From IMG/VR virus record IMGVR_UViG_3300031788_000021, positions 1 to 55,782 of that record: a stretch of 55,782 nt of DNA; one strand, 5' to 3'. Numbering within the stretch: the stretch's first letter is position 1; every line of letters begins with the position of its first letter. A program made the translations under genes and the position numbers. Below are positions 1 to 6,988 of this stretch, piece by piece. Under the pieces are notes generated by a model. That model saw only the letters and a list, made by a program, of their open reading frames with translations, made no database searches and had not been told where the DNA came from. The DNA is from a virus.

Positions 1-167
1 GACCCCAGTCTCCTGGAGGTGTGGGGAGACAATGCATGATTGGGCCAATGACGGGAACAGAGGAAATCCATATGTGGTCAGAGGGGATAGTTGCCTTGGA
101 CAAGTCCGCTCCGAGAAGCGTGTGGGGGCCGGAGCGTTCCAGACGGGGCCGGGATCGCGCGCGGGGC

Positions 168-196
168 TTGACAGGATAATGATCCTGAGCTATATT
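168..196 (+). promoter_or_regulatory. Sigma70-type promoter
   Basis: TTGACA (168-173) and TATATT (191-196) are separated by exactly 17 bases, which is nearly the bacterial housekeeping consensus. The surrounding DNA is AT-rich compared with the rest of the window. Transcription would start near 203 and run into a hairpin-rich leader, and then perhaps into the structural operon. It is the best promoter I can see in the window. Confidence 0.7.
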
Positions 197-213
197 TTAA
201 TCATGTACATATT

Positions 214-277
214 GGGACCGCGCTCGCGCACGGTCCCAGTGGTCAGCCCCTGACCAGCGGCATCGGCAGGGGCTCGC
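214..277 (+). other. Structured leader just after the promoter
   Basis: Directly downstream of the predicted transcription start, GGGACCG (214-220) pairs with CGGTCCC (231-237). GGTCA (241-245) can pair with TGACC (251-255). A competing 7-bp stem is possible between AGCCCCT (245-251) and AGGGGCT (268-274). The mutually exclusive pairings are what a regulatory leader or small RNA would show, but no known riboswitch family is recognised. Confidence 0.35.
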
Positions 278-285
278 TCTTTGAA

Positions 286-326
286 GGTGGTGGTGATGGT
301 GGTGATGGTGATGGTGATGGTGATGA
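286..326. repeat. GGTGGTGAT / GGTGAT simple repeat
   Basis: Tandem GGTGGTGAT and GGTGAT units. It is non-coding on the plus strand; on the minus strand it would encode poly-His in a frame I do not consider a gene. Confidence 0.8.
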
Positions 327-420
327 TCACCAGCGATCGGGGGAAGGTGCCCGCGCGGCCAGGATCGGCGCGGAGCCACCGCCCTCGGCCCCGGCGAATG
401 CTCAGCTGATGGTGTAGGAG

Positions 421-522
421 CTGATGCTGATGCTGATGCTGATGCTGACGCTGATGCTGATGCTGACGCTGATGCTGACGCTGACGCTGACGCTGACGCT
501 GACGCTGACGCTGACGCTGATG
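421..522. repeat. 17-unit CTGATG/CTGACG hexanucleotide repeat
   Basis: Seventeen tandem 6-bp units alternate between CTGATG (mostly left half) and CTGACG (mostly right half). The same repeat (as GCTGAC) recurs inside a coding sequence at 2795-2854, where it encodes alternating Ala-Asp. Here it sits in DNA without a plus-strand start codon, so the two arrays share sequence but apparently not coding role. Confidence 0.9.
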
Positions 523-820
523 CCCGCAGAGGTAGAGCAGTAGCAGGGCATAGGCAGCGCAGACTCCATGAGACTGCGCAGGGGGCCAGGGAGGAGACGC
601 AGGCGCCAGAGCGACTCCTCCCCCGATCGGTGGTGATCATGATGGTGATCACGACCACGGCAGCTACTGGGTGCTCCCCGGCCCCTGGCCGGTGGCAGGC
701 CCAGGATGCTTCCAGGGGCGGGGGTTGATCCCCAGGGATTGGCTCTAGCCCCAAACTTTTGGGATAGTTGGTCCGGTGATGGTGGCAGGTGTAGAGGGCG
801 GGTTTGGGATGGGAGAACGG

Positions 821-843
821 CAGAGCCCACGGCTTGGGCTCTG
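821..843. repeat. 23-bp hairpin repeat, copy 1
   Basis: CAGAGCCC, a 7-base loop (ACGGCTT), then GGGCTCTG: a perfect 8-bp stem. Two further copies with identical arms lie at 1010-1032 and 1318-1340. There is no T-run after it, so it is not a simple terminator. It could be an operator, a repeated RNA element or a DNA-packaging recognition site. Confidence 0.75.
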
Positions 844-951
844 TGAAAAGTAGGCGGTCTGATGGCCTGAGCCTGAAGGGCTTCAGGGTCTGTCCGTGCG
901 GGCCCGGTGGGTTCGATGGCACGGTGGGTGTGATGGCGCGGGGGCGGTGAA

Positions 952-2130
952 ATGATCAATTTAAGCGACTTTGGCGAAGTCCCGGAAGACCCTGACTCGC
1001 TGGAAATCTCAGAGCCCACGGCGAGGGCTCTGCCAGACAGCGCGCCAGTGGCTGATCCTGGTTCGGTAGAGTCCAAGGACCAGCAAAATAGTGGTTATAA
1101 TCGAGATGATGGGTCTCATGGCCCTGGCGGGGTATGTGGCGAGCCGCCGGTCGATCCCTTCGTTTCCCTGACACCTTCTGACACTCATCCCCTCCCGCCC
1201 CTGCCGCTGTCCCCGGACCAGCCGACCCCACCCGGAACTCCCGAACCGCTGGCATCCCCTGAATCCTCGATCCCTAAGCCCGATGACACCAAAAAAAGCG
1301 ATAAAACCCACTTAACACAGAGCCCACGTCAAGGGCTCTGCTCGGACTCGGCACCGCTACCGCCAAAAAAGAATGGCCTGGTCAGCCCTTTTAAGCCTCA
1401 GACCCCGGAGCAGATAGCGGCGTTCGTCAGGCTCTGGCACGACCCCACTCTCACCAACCCCGAGATCGCGAAGCGCTACCACGTTGCGCGCAAGTCCATC
1501 ACGACATGGTCCAAGGAGTTCGGGCTCATGGACAGGATCGAGGCCATCCGGACAAAGGCCGGTCTAGCCGGGGCCTTGGGAGAGGTCGCGGACGTGAGCA
1601 GGGCCATGCTCAGGGCCCAGGGCAACCCCCCGCAGGCCTCGGCGGTCACTGGTACGTTGATGCCCCCTGGCTTCGACAAGCGCTGGGACCCGATGCAAGA
1701 CCAGGACATCGCCTTAGGCTTCACCGAGGTCATGGAAGAAGCCAAGAAGATGACAGCGCACTCCGCGATCAGGCCGCTGAGGCGCAAGGTCCTGCGCCTG
1801 GCACTGGTAATAGCGATGAAGTCACCGGCCTACACCTACCAGACGGCGGGTGTGACCCTTGAGACCATGGCCTCCGCCCTCCTCGCGGTCGAGCGCGTCG
1901 AGGGCGACCTCCCCCAGGGCGGCGCCGACCCCATGACGCTGCGGAGGGAGGCCGGGACCCAGCTCATGAACGAGCTGAAGTCCGTCCTCAACCACGAGGA
2001 TCAGCAGACCCTGGCCAGGCTCATTACCGTTGGCGCGGCCAAGCTCATGGAGCAGAGGCGGGCGAAGGACAAGCCCGGCGAGCAGGCGGCGCCGGGGCAG
2101 GCTCCGGAGAACCCGGGGGAGGCCGCGTGA
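952..2130 (+). CDS. HTH DNA-binding protein, possible small terminase or regulator
   Basis: This 392-residue protein has a long Pro/Ser/Asp-rich, low-complexity N-terminus (about residues 1-140). A helix-turn-helix of the homeodomain or terminase-small-subunit kind follows, around residues 149-190: PEQIAAFVRLWHD, then LTNPEIAKRYHV, then SITTWSKEFG. The remainder is helical and Ala/Arg/Glu-rich. The HTH suggests sequence-specific DNA binding, either as packaging small subunit or as regulator; I cannot separate these. Two of three identical-stem hairpins (1010-1032, 1318-1340) lie inside its N-terminal coding part, in different reading frames, so DNA-level constraint or a later real start is possible. 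The ATG at 952 has only a weak ribosome binding site. The following gene starts within its stop codon (GTGA). Confidence 0.6.
   Translation: MINLSDFGEVPEDPDSLEISEPTARALPDSAPVADPGSVESKDQQNSGYNRDDGSHGPGGVCGEPPVDPFVSLTPSDTHPLPPLPLSPDQPTPPGTPEPLASPESSIPKPDDTKKSDKTHLTQSPRQGLCSDSAPLPPKKNGLVSPFKPQTPEQIAAFVRLWHDPTLTNPEIAKRYHVARKSITTWSKEFGLMDRIEAIRTKAGLAGALGEVADVSRAMLRAQGNPPQASAVTGTLMPPGFDKRWDPMQDQDIALGFTEVMEEAKKMTAHSAIRPLRRKVLRLALVIAMKSPAYTYQTAGVTLETMASALLAVERVEGDLPQGGADPMTLRREAGTQLMNELKSVLNHEDQQTLARLITVGAAKLMEQRRAKDKPGEQAAPGQAPENPGEAA
1010..1032. repeat. 23-bp hairpin repeat, copy 2
   Basis: Same 8-bp arms as copy 1 (CAGAGCCC / GGGCTCTG) with loop ACGGCGA. It lies within the 5' part of the HTH gene. 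Confidence 0.75.
1318..1340. repeat. 23-bp hairpin repeat, copy 3
   Basis: Same 8-bp arms with loop ACGTCAA. It is read in a different codon frame from copy 2, so the conservation is of the DNA or RNA and not of a peptide. It lies upstream of the HTH-encoding part of the gene. Confidence 0.75.
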
Positions 2131-2543
2131 TCCGACTGGCTTCCTCGGCGCTTATGGCCCTGCTCGCGGTCGCGGGACTGGTGGTGCTGGCTGAGGTCGC
2201 GGGCCCGGCGGGATCGGCGGGGGTGGTAGGCGTCGGGGGTTCTGAGGGCCCGGGACCGGCTGGGAACTGGGCGAGAAAGGTAGGGCCCCCCCTCCCCCAG
2301 GCGGACACTATGGGGCCACAGAAATTGGAATTTTTTTCAACCCATTCCCTCCAGGGATCGCGGACAACTCCCAGGACAATATTGGCCTCCGCTATCGGCG
2401 CCTCTGTTAAATTTTCCAGAAAATTTCTGCACAATTCCAGGGCCTGGTTCTGGACAAGTCTAGGGACAACTCACGCCGCCCCCTCGCCCCTGAACCCACC
2501 GGCCCCTCGACCATCGACCCCTCTCTTCCCGGAGGATCAGTGA
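2127..2543 (+). CDS. Small membrane or secreted protein of unknown function
   Basis: A GTG start overlaps the stop of the HTH gene (GTGA). The 138-residue product begins with a hydrophobic stretch (residues 5-24, SALMALLAVAGLVVLAEVAG) that looks like a signal peptide or a single membrane segment, followed by a Gly-rich linker. The distal half (from about residue 65) has less biased base composition and an unremarkable sequence, so the true protein may be shorter or the reading frame may be decaying. The next gene again overlaps by GTGA, which supports translational coupling. No family is recognised. Confidence 0.4.
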   Translation: MIRLASSALMALLAVAGLVVLAEVAGPAGSAGVVGVGGSEGPGPAGNWARKVGPPLPQADTMGPQKLEFFSTHSLQGSRTTPRTILASAIGASVKFSRKFLHNSRAWFWTSLGTTHAAPSPLNPPAPRPSTPLFPEDQ

Positions 2544-2935
2544 CCGCGACCTTCCCCGTCACCATCCTCGTCACGGACCTGCCATCCATCCCCACCGGCA
2601 TCGTGATCCCACATACTGAGGGACTTTGGGCCGTGAAGCCCGTAAGAGCCACGCCCGAGGCCGTGGCCTTCATCGAGTCCTACGAGTCCGGCCTCTTCCC
2701 AGGAGCAGCCTCCCCGATAGTGAGGGAGGTCGACGCCCGAGTGATCCTGACCGGAGTCGAGCGCCTGCCCCGACCAGCGCCGGAGATTTTGTTCGCTGAC
2801 GCTGACGCTGACGCTGACGCTGACGCTGACGCTGACGCTGACGCTGACGCCGACGACTTCGTCGGATACGAGTACTTGGGATACGATCCATACTTTGAGT
2901 GGTCGCGGAACCAGATCGCGGGGAAGCTAGGATGA
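2540..2935 (+). CDS. Hypothetical protein with Asp-Ala repeat tract
   Basis: The 131-residue product starts at GTG 2540, with a good ribosome binding site (GGAGG) a few bases upstream and a 4-bp overlap with the previous gene. Residues 1-85 form a compact, unrecognised domain. Residues about 86-106 are an almost perfect alternation of Ala and Asp, encoded by nine exact copies of GCTGAC. The short tail is rich in Tyr and Trp. The acidic repeat is probably a flexible, length-variable linker. The same hexanucleotide occurs in the non-coding DNA 2.3 kb upstream. Confidence 0.65.
   Translation: MTATFPVTILVTDLPSIPTGIVIPHTEGLWAVKPVRATPEAVAFIESYESGLFPGAASPIVREVDARVILTGVERLPRPAPEILFADADADADADADADADADADDFVGYEYLGYDPYFEWSRNQIAGKLG
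2795..2854. repeat. GCTGAC hexanucleotide array, coding
   Basis: Nine exact GCTGAC units followed by one GCCGAC. It is in frame with the host gene and gives alternating Ala-Asp. Arrays like this expand and contract by slippage in steps of two residues without breaking the frame. Confidence 0.9.
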
Positions 2936-3378
2936 GACCGGTGGATCAGCGGATAGTGGAGCGCGGTCGCGGCGACTGCCTCAGGGCTTGCCTGGCCTCG
3001 ATCCTGGAGCTGACCCCGGATCAGGTCCCGAATTTTTCCGACTTCGCGAGGTATGCCGAGGACGAGAGCTGGGCGAAGCCGATGTGGAACTTCCTCAGGG
3101 AGAGGGGCTTGGAGTTCTACTCGGTGTACCCGCCGCTGAAGCCCCACGGCTACTGCATCGCCGTGGGCAAGAGCCCGAACATCGTAGGCTGCACCCACGC
3201 TGTGGTCTGGCGCTACGACCGCCTGGTCCACGACCCGAATCCGAGCAGGAAGGGCCTGGCCGGAGAGCCCACTAATTTTCTGGTGCTGAGCAAGATCAGA
3301 GAGGAGCAAGAAGACGCACAGGGCCGCGCTGACGCGCCGCCGAACAATGTAACCACAAAGGAGAACCACCGATGCTGA
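2932..3378 (+). CDS. C39-like / papain-like cysteine peptidase-fold protein
   Basis: The product has 148 residues, and the ATG overlaps the previous stop (ATGA). The N-terminus reads MRPVDQ, then GDCLRACLASIL, with a candidate nucleophile Cys at residue 16 or 20. A CTHAVVW segment supplies a His, and VHDPNPSRKG supplies an Asp. This Cys-His-Asp arrangement and spacing is the pattern of small phage and bacterial proteins related to the C39/papain-like peptidase fold ('GDCLRAC...H..V...HDPNP'). The substrate is unknown; peptide processing or peptidoglycan-related roles are possible, and inactive members exist. The distal tail (after about residue 125) is charged and probably flexible. Confidence 0.6.
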   Translation: MRPVDQRIVERGRGDCLRACLASILELTPDQVPNFSDFARYAEDESWAKPMWNFLRERGLEFYSVYPPLKPHGYCIAVGKSPNIVGCTHAVVWRYDRLVHDPNPSRKGLAGEPTNFLVLSKIREEQEDAQGRADAPPNNVTTKENHRC

Positions 3379-4940
3379 TCAAGAATACCCTGAACGCGAC
3401 CGTCACGATCTCGGACCTGCTCCCGAGCCCCCTGGGTCCTGGCCTGATCATGGGACCCCGTTCCGAAATCATGATCTTCGACGCGGCGGCCAAGTCCTCC
3501 CGCGAACTCCAGCAGCTGCTCGCCTCCGGCGTCGTCGAGTGCATCGGTCGCCAGGAGCCTGCGGCGGCGGCTGGGGTCACCGTCAGCGGCTGCGCTTGCC
3601 CCGGTCAGGTCCTGACCGCGACCTCGAAATTATCGGCGACGTGGCAGGACCCGGACATGGCCCTGCCCCAGCGCGTGTGCCAGAGCTTCGGCGACGGCTC
3701 CGACGGCTCCATCCTGATCTCGACCGTGCCCGTGATCTTGTCCCGGGACATGTACTACGAGAACCTGTCCATAAGCGGGACCGGGTCCCTGGTCACCAAC
3801 GGCTACCGCGTCTTCGTCTCCGGGACCCTGGACCTGACCTCGGCTCCGGCGCGGGCGATCGTGGGCGGCTCCGCTCCGGGGATGGCCGCGCTCGGTAATG
3901 TCGGCGGACTCGTGCAGAGCCCAGCGATGCCGAACACCATCGGCACCAACACCCCGGGGTCGGAGGGGGCCAACGGCACAGTGGGGGCGGGGGCCGTCGG
4001 TTTTCCCGGCTCCGAGACCTCCCCCGGCAACGGCGGGGCCTCGGGAGCGTCGGGGGCTGGCGGGCTCGGCGCCTCCGGTGTCGGCGGCGCGGGGTCGCCT
4101 TCGGTGGCACCGGCGCTGGTCCTGCCGATCCGGCGCTGGTCCACGGACATGCTCCGGGGCACGCAGCTGATCCAGGGTGGGTGCTCGGGAGCTGGCGGCG
4201 GCTCCGGGGCCGGTGACGGTACCAATGCGGGAGGCGGCGGTGGCGGCGGCGCCACGGGCGGGACCGTGCTCGCTATATATGCGCGGACCATCCGCTACAG
4301 CCGGATGACGGCGGCGTCCGCCATCTGCGGAGACGGCGGGGCCGGGGGCGCGGGCGGGAGCGTCGTCGCCGGGAACTGCGGGGGCGGCGGCGGTGGCGCG
4401 GGCGCGGGCGGGGGCTGGGTCTACGTCGCCTACGAGCGCCTGTGCGGTGAGACGGCGCGGGCCGCGATCAGCGCCAACGGCGGAGTCGGAGGGGTCGGCG
4501 GCTCCGGATTCGGGACTGGTCTGGGCGGGGCCGGTGGCAGCGGCGGCTACGGTGGCAGGATCACGCTGTTGCAGGTCACGACCTCCGTAGGCGAAGAAGT
4601 CGACAAGACCGCAGTGGCGGGCGCCCCCGGGATCATCCCCGCGACCGGCGTCGGAGGCGCGGGAGGGCTGGGGACACTCGCTGTCGCCGACCTCTCCGAG
4701 TGCGGTAACCACGATCGGTTCCGTCACCACGAAGATTACGATCACGATGACCGCGATCACCACCACGACTACGACCGCGACCGCGACAGGCGCGGCGACG
4801 ACGGTAGAGGCGGTGACGACCGGGACGGAGACGGTCGCGGCGGTGATGGGGACAGTGACCGTGGCCGTGGCCGTGGCCGTGGCCGTGGCCGTGGCCGCGA
4901 CGGTGATTGCGACCGGGGCCGGGACGGTCGCCTGTACTAG
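3372..4940 (+). CDS. Glycine-rich virion/tail protein
   Basis: The 522-residue product starts at ATG 3372, just downstream of AAAGGAGA. Residues 1-58 (MLIKNTLNATVTISDL to LLASGVVECI) form a domain shared with the proteins at 6989 and 51884, so probably a common virion-attachment module. Residues about 85-180 include beta-rich sequence (DMYYENLSISGTGSLVTNG), like tail-fibre or pectate-lyase-like folds. A very Gly-rich segment follows (roughly 185-430; GGAGGAGG-type blocks), as in phage adhesins. The last about 75 residues in this frame are His/Asp/Arg-rich. The +1 frame there reads smoothly as Thr/Val/Ala-rich sequence with higher third-position GC, so a frameshift near 4700 is suspected. Confidence 0.65.
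   Translation: MLIKNTLNATVTISDLLPSPLGPGLIMGPRSEIMIFDAAAKSSRELQQLLASGVVECIGRQEPAAAAGVTVSGCACPGQVLTATSKLSATWQDPDMALPQRVCQSFGDGSDGSILISTVPVILSRDMYYENLSISGTGSLVTNGYRVFVSGTLDLTSAPARAIVGGSAPGMAALGNVGGLVQSPAMPNTIGTNTPGSEGANGTVGAGAVGFPGSETSPGNGGASGASGAGGLGASGVGGAGSPSVAPALVLPIRRWSTDMLRGTQLIQGGCSGAGGGSGAGDGTNAGGGGGGGATGGTVLAIYARTIRYSRMTAASAICGDGGAGGAGGSVVAGNCGGGGGGAGAGGGWVYVAYERLCGETARAAISANGGVGGVGGSGFGTGLGGAGGSGGYGGRITLLQVTTSVGEEVDKTAVAGAPGIIPATGVGGAGGLGTLAVADLSECGNHDRFRHHEDYDHDDRDHHHDYDRDRDRRGDDGRGGDDRDGDGRGGDGDSDRGRGRGRGRGRGRDGDCDRGRDGRLY
4861..4896. repeat. GTGGCC tandem repeat
   Basis: Six exact GTGGCC units near the 3' end of the Gly-rich gene. In the annotated frame they encode Arg-Gly; in the +1 frame they encode Val-Ala. 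It lies in the stretch where the reading frame is in doubt. Confidence 0.85.
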
Positions 4941-4952
4941 GGGGTGGCCAGA

Positions 4953-5150
4953 GTGACTACTAAGGATTCCGAGGTCCTCTTCGTCGGAGACGGTCCGCTG
5001 GCCCAGGTCAAGCGCCTGTGGAACAAGCTGGAGCTGGTGGACCGGCGTCTGTTCATCGACCACGCCCTCAGGCCTCACCTCACCAAGGCCTTCTCCGAGT
5101 CTGGTGGGAACCTTGAGGCGGCGATGGAGTCGTTGGCGGTAAGGGGTTAG
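4953..5150 (+). CDS. Small hypothetical protein
   Basis: The product has 65 residues. I prefer the GTG at 4953 because an AGGGGGTGG ribosome binding site ends about 6 bases before it; a GTG at 4944 would add three residues. The sequence is soluble and mostly helical, with a Leu/Arg-rich centre (VKRLWNKLELVDRRLFIDHA). It lies between the Gly-rich virion gene and another small gene, in the same transcription unit. No family is recognised. Confidence 0.55.
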   Translation: MTTKDSEVLFVGDGPLAQVKRLWNKLELVDRRLFIDHALRPHLTKAFSESGGNLEAAMESLAVRG

Positions 5151-5161
5151 GGAGGAATAAC

Positions 5162-5359
5162 ATGGCTAAGGTCTTGATCTCGTTCGACACCAAGAAGAGC
5201 GCGGCGGAGTCGGTGGTGACCGTGGACGGAGTAATGCAGTCATACGTCAAGAAGCTGTACCTGTCCCTGAACTCGTCCTCGAACAAGCCCCCGCACCTGA
5301 AGCTGACCAGGCTCAGCATCGAGGGCGGGGTCGCGAAGAGGATCGAGGAGACGGTCTGA
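5162..5359 (+). CDS. Small hypothetical protein
   Basis: The product has 65 residues, with an ATG preceded by GGGAGGAATAAC, one of the clearest ribosome binding sites in the area. It is a small mixed alpha/beta protein (MAKVLISFDTKKSAAES at the N-terminus). Two bases separate its stop from the next start. Function unknown. Confidence 0.65.
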   Translation: MAKVLISFDTKKSAAESVVTVDGVMQSYVKKLYLSLNSSSNKPPHLKLTRLSIEGGVAKRIEETV

Positions 5360-5361
5360 CC

Positions 5362-5535
5362 ATGTGCTTGGTCTGCGCCGAGGGCGTGGCCGTCGTGATC
5401 GCGACCGTCCCGTGGTGGAAAAAAATCTGGCGGCGCGCCAAAGGGCTCCGGGAGAGCGGGGTCTCGGCGCCCCGGTACGTGGTCCCGGGGCTGGTCGTCA
5501 GGGAGGTTGGGCATGTGCAACGTCTGCGTCGCTGA
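5362..5535 (+). CDS. Small MCxxC protein
   Basis: This 57-residue gene opens with MCLVCAEGVAVVIATVPWW: a Cys-x-x-Cys pair, a short hydrophobic stretch, then a Lys/Arg/Trp-rich segment (WWKKIWRRAKGL). It overlaps the next gene, which also starts with M-C-x-V-C. Codon use is strongly GC-rich at third positions, as in neighbours. The hydrophobic-then-basic pattern could be a membrane-associated peptide. No family is recognised. Confidence 0.6.
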   Translation: MCLVCAEGVAVVIATVPWWKKIWRRAKGLRESGVSAPRYVVPGLVVREVGHVQRLRR

Positions 5536-5983
5536 GTCAGCGCTGAAGGCGGAGGGGTTCTCCAGGGAGGATATCGGCTACGAGGTCAGGGCCCAGGGCG
5601 CGACCGAGTTCGGGATCGCCAAGTACCAGATACGCGGGATCGGCCACCCCTGGCCCAGGGGCTGGGTCGCGACCTGCGACCTCGCTGGCTCCCTGGGGAC
5701 GCTGGGCTTCGACCTGAGGTTCAGCGACATCAACCACCGGAGGTTCCGCCTCATCGCCGAGATCGCCCGGGGCCTAGAGCGCGGGGACCTTCACTGCACG
5801 TATCCGTCATTGGCCTACGTGCACTCTCGGGTGATCTGGCCGTCGGCGCTGATCACGAAGTTGGGTCAGATAGCGCGCTGGGTCAAGAGCCTGGGAGTAA
5901 GCGCCGCTTGCGACCGCGAGTACCCGGTTGCCGAGGCCAGGGTCAGGTCCGAGGCCAGGGCCAAGGGCGCGAGGATCGCATGA
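5513..5983 (+). CDS. Hypothetical protein with N-terminal MCxVC
   Basis: The product has 156 residues. The ATG at 5513 has AGGGAGGTT just upstream and overlaps the end of the previous small gene by 23 bases. It begins MCNVCVAESALKAEGFSRED and continues as a mixed globular protein with a basic, Ala/Arg-rich C-terminal helix. The paired Cys resemble half of a zinc knuckle. The next gene starts within its stop (ATGA). No family is recognised. Confidence 0.65.
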   Translation: MCNVCVAESALKAEGFSREDIGYEVRAQGATEFGIAKYQIRGIGHPWPRGWVATCDLAGSLGTLGFDLRFSDINHRRFRLIAEIARGLERGDLHCTYPSLAYVHSRVIWPSALITKLGQIARWVKSLGVSAACDREYPVAEARVRSEARAKGARIA

Positions 5984-6150
5984 GCAGTCATAGCCCCAAG
6001 CCCGTGGAATTCGAGAAGCTGTTCATATCGGATGCGGACTCGGCGAGGGCTCTTGGCGGGACGAAGTTCGAGCGCGAGGTCTTCGCCCCGCTCCAGGCCC
6101 TGGCTCGGACTCTGGCCCGCATCGATAGAGGGCAGGAGGTTCCGCAGTGA
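5980..6150 (+). CDS. Small hypothetical protein
   Basis: The product has 56 residues. It is translationally coupled to both neighbours: ATGA at its start and GTGA at its end. The C-terminal half is an amphipathic helix (FAPLQALARTLARIDRGQ). Nothing further can be inferred. Confidence 0.5.
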   Translation: MSSHSPKPVEFEKLFISDADSARALGGTKFEREVFAPLQALARTLARIDRGQEVPQ

Positions 6151-6647
6151 GAACCCTGATAGCCGCCGCGATCTTGGTCGCAGCCGTCGCCGTTTCCGCC
6201 GCCGCTCCTCCGGTGATGCCCGACCTCAAGAAGACGCCGGGTATGATCGACCAGAAGTTGACGGCGGCCATGCTCTGCAACCCCCGCTTCCGCACGGGGG
6301 CGATCCGCAACGTCACGCTCGCGATGAAGAGGCAGGTCTTCGCCGAGTACGGGATCACGAGGGACTTCGGCTCCTACGAGATCGATCACCTGATCTCGCT
6401 TGAGATCGGTGGAGCCAACGACGTCAGGAATCTTTGGCCGCAGCCGTACTGCCCCCTGGACGGATCGGGTGGAAAAACCTGCTTCGGCGCGCGCGAGAAG
6501 GACCACGCCGAGAACTGGCTGCACCGCCAGGTCTGCTCCGGGAGCTTGACTCTATCCCAGGCCCAGGCTATGATCGTTAAGGATTGGTTCGCGGTCTACC
6601 GACAGTGGGCCAAGACCCAGATTACAGAGGCGGGGTCCAAGAGATGA
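6147..6647 (+). CDS. Secreted HNH-type endonuclease-like protein
   Basis: The product has 166 residues, with a GTG start overlapping the previous stop. Residues 1-20 (MRTLIAAAILVAAVAVSAAA) are a clear signal peptide with an Ala-rich cleavage region. The core has YEIDHLISLEIGG, then NDVRNLWPQPY, with KDHAENWLH further on. This is the D-H...N...H pattern of HNH/beta-beta-alpha-metal nucleases found in phages and bacteria, and the C-terminal helix ends in DWFAVY. Export of an HNH nuclease suggests action in the periplasm or outside the cell, perhaps on competing or host DNA; that role is inference. Confidence 0.65.
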   Translation: MRTLIAAAILVAAVAVSAAAPPVMPDLKKTPGMIDQKLTAAMLCNPRFRTGAIRNVTLAMKRQVFAEYGITRDFGSYEIDHLISLEIGGANDVRNLWPQPYCPLDGSGGKTCFGAREKDHAENWLHRQVCSGSLTLSQAQAMIVKDWFAVYRQWAKTQITEAGSKR

Positions 6648-6976
6648 TCGTCTTCGTCAAGGCCGAGTACTGGAACTCGATGCTGCCGGGGCAGTGGGCC
6701 ATGGCCCCGGACGCGGTCTTCGACCCCAATCAGGGGTTGCTGCGTCGGGAGATGATCAGGTGCCCGAAGTGCGGGGGCCGCTCTCACCTCAGCTACCAGC
6801 ACACGATCTACAGTGACGGTCACGTCATGGCCTCCGTCGTTTGCCCGAGGACGAAATGCGGGGACGGGAAGTCCCGCTGCGACTTCCACGATTTCATCAC
6901 CCTCAGTGGGTGGACACCAGAACCCCGGACCCGGGGGCAGGGCGCGAGCGCGCCGCGAACTCAGCCGGAACCATAG
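6644..6976 (+). CDS. Zinc-ribbon-like small protein
   Basis: The product has 110 residues, with an ATGA overlap with the nuclease gene. A CPKCGG knuckle at about residue 39 is followed by CPRTKCGDGKSRCDFHDF about 30 residues later. This gives enough Cys/His for one treble-clef or zinc-ribbon site. The C-terminal 20 residues are Pro/Arg/Gly-rich and probably disordered. Role unknown; a nucleic-acid or virion-assembly contact is plausible. Confidence 0.6.
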   Translation: MIVFVKAEYWNSMLPGQWAMAPDAVFDPNQGLLRREMIRCPKCGGRSHLSYQHTIYSDGHVMASVVCPRTKCGDGKSRCDFHDFITLSGWTPEPRTRGQGASAPRTQPEP

Positions 6977-6988
6977 GAGACAAGGAAA

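Larger units (their letters stand above)
1..951. other. Non-coding, repeat-rich region at left edge
   Basis: I find no convincing gene in the first 951 bases. The open frames on the minus strand are driven by simple repeats, encoding runs such as SASASA or SVSVSV. The plus-strand frame across the GCTGAC repeats has no start codon ahead of them. The region holds a near-consensus promoter (168-196), two early hairpins (214-277), a GGTGAT-type repeat (286-326), a 17-unit hexanucleotide repeat (421-522), an inverted repeat GTGATCA-N6-TGATCAC (634-653) and the first of three identical-stem hairpins (821-843). It reads as a regulatory or spacer region upstream of the structural operon. Confidence 0.6.

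Noticed and set aside
32-253. 73-codon plus-strand frame at the left edge
   Set aside because: It spans the predicted promoter and the first hairpin, has unremarkable composition, and does not show the strong third-position GC of neighbouring genes.
197-1076. Long minus-strand open frames across the left non-coding region
   Set aside because: They consist largely of simple-repeat translation (Ser-Ala, Ser-Val, poly-His) with no ribosome binding site; they are open only because the repeats lack stops.
1091-1101. TATAAT at 1096 as an internal promoter
   Set aside because: No acceptable -35 at 16-18 bases upstream.
3630-5078. 482-codon minus-strand frame opposite the Gly-rich gene
   Set aside because: Antisense of a Gly/Ala-rich high-GC gene; Pro/Ala/Arg/Val-rich shadow without a start signal.
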